This document shows positions 13,888 through 14,285 of a stretch of DNA of 14,285 bases, one piece after another. This DNA comes from Bacillota bacterium. GTDB taxonomy: Bacteria; Bacillota; Limnochordia; Darwinibacteriales; Darwinibacteriaceae. Made by a program: the position numbers and the translations under genes. Below the pieces are notes generated by a model. It was not told the DNA's origin. It worked only from the letters and a program-made list of their open reading frames with translations, and searched no databases. The DNA is taken from contig JAAZLY010000062.1 in the NCBI GenBank assembly GCA_012799115.1, positions 1 to 14,285 of the forward strand. The letters run 5' to 3'. Numbering within the stretch: position 1 is the stretch's first letter; each line of letters starts with the position of its first letter.

Positions 13888-14285
13888 TTATTTCAGGAAA
13901 CCTTCATAGTGCCTCATAAGCAGATGTGCCTCGATTTGTTGCATCGTATCAAGTGCGACACCCACCATAATCAAAATACCAGTACCGCCAAATTGCAGGA
14001 TGTTGGAAGGAATCCTTGTCACTGCAGCAACAACAAAAGGCAATACAGCAATAACAGCTAAGAAAATTGCCCCTGGTAAGGTGATCCGAGATAAAATCTT
14101 ATCCAGGTAATCTGCAGTGGGTCGACCTGGACGAAGACCAGGGATATAACCCCCATTCTTCTTCATGTTGGTAGCAACTTCAACTGGGTTGAAGGTTACC
14201 GCAGTATAAAAATAAGTGAAGAAGAGCACAAGAATTACGTAAAGTAAATTGTATCCAAATGTACCATACCCTAACCAACGGTTGA
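13888..14285 (-). CDS. secY: Protein translocase subunit SecY, C-terminal part (5' cut by window edge)
   Basis: SecY is the channel of the Sec translocon in the cytoplasmic membrane. The frame is open to the right edge and encodes about the last 132 residues. It starts in RWLGYGTFGYNLLYVILVLFF, one of the late membrane helices. It continues through the hydrophilic segment VEVATNMKKNGGYIPGLRPG, highly characteristic of the last cytoplasmic loop. Two further hydrophobic helices follow (PGAIFLAVIAVLPFVVAAV and GTGILIMVGVALDTMQQIEA), and the gene ends HYEGFLK. It lies directly upstream of adk, the conserved secY–adk–map order. Confidence 0.97.
   Translation of the reverse strand, partial: NRWLGYGTFGYNLLYVILVLFFTYFYTAVTFNPVEVATNMKKNGGYIPGLRPGRPTADYLDKILSRITLPGAIFLAVIAVLPFVVAAVTRIPSNILQFGGTGILIMVGVALDTMQQIEAHLLMRHYEGFLK

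Noticed and set aside
5273..14285. A mobile element, defence island or tRNA cluster within the minus-strand block
   Set aside because: No transposase, integrase, direct repeats or tRNA-like cloverleaf was seen; gaps are short and gene order is the conserved Bacillota one.

Overview
The window is a housekeeping segment of a Gram-positive-type chromosome, most likely a clostridial or related deep Bacillota (Firmicutes) lineage. The strongest argument is gene order. Reading the minus strand from the right edge gives secY–adk–map–KOW gene–infA–rpmJ–rpsM–rpsK–rpoA–rplQ–ecfA1–ecfA2–ecfT–truA–rplM–rpsI. This is the distal spc/alpha ribosomal-protein cluster followed by the ECF-transporter/truA block, as in Bacillus subtilis. 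The zinc-ribbon form of Adk and strong AGGAGG-type ribosome binding sites agree with this. An LL-diaminopimelate aminotransferase (DapL) on the other strand is unlike Bacillus and points to an anaerobe-type lysine/DAP route. The species cannot be named from the sequence alone.

Layout. (1) Positions 1–1609, plus strand: the C-terminal part of a class A penicillin-binding protein, cut by the left edge. It has the transpeptidase fold signatures, but all three catalytic motifs are altered, and it ends in a long Pro-Glu repeat tail. (2) Positions 1699–5205, plus strand: a tight cluster pyrG–nadE–dapL (CTP synthase, NAD synthetase, DAP aminotransferase) with overlapping gene ends. (3) Positions 5222–5254: a terminator hairpin between the converging operons. 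(4) Positions 5273–14285, minus strand: the ribosomal protein/RNA polymerase/translocon superoperon. It is read towards lower coordinates and begins off the right edge within secY.

The minus-strand block couples protein export (SecY), nucleotide balance (Adk), N-terminal Met removal (Map), translation initiation (IF1, a KOW protein), ribosomal proteins (bL36, uS13, uS11, bL17, uL13, uS9), the RNA polymerase alpha subunit, the vitamin-importing ECF module (EcfA1, EcfA2, EcfT) and tRNA pseudouridylation (TruA). Two control points are visible. An intrinsic terminator lies between rplQ and ecfA1, too close to ecfA1 to leave room for a promoter after it. A near-consensus sigma-A promoter has its −35 box across the truA stop codon and drives rplM–rpsI through a structured leader. 

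Most of the window is ordinary. The most unusual item is the apparent pseudo-transpeptidase PBP at the left edge.
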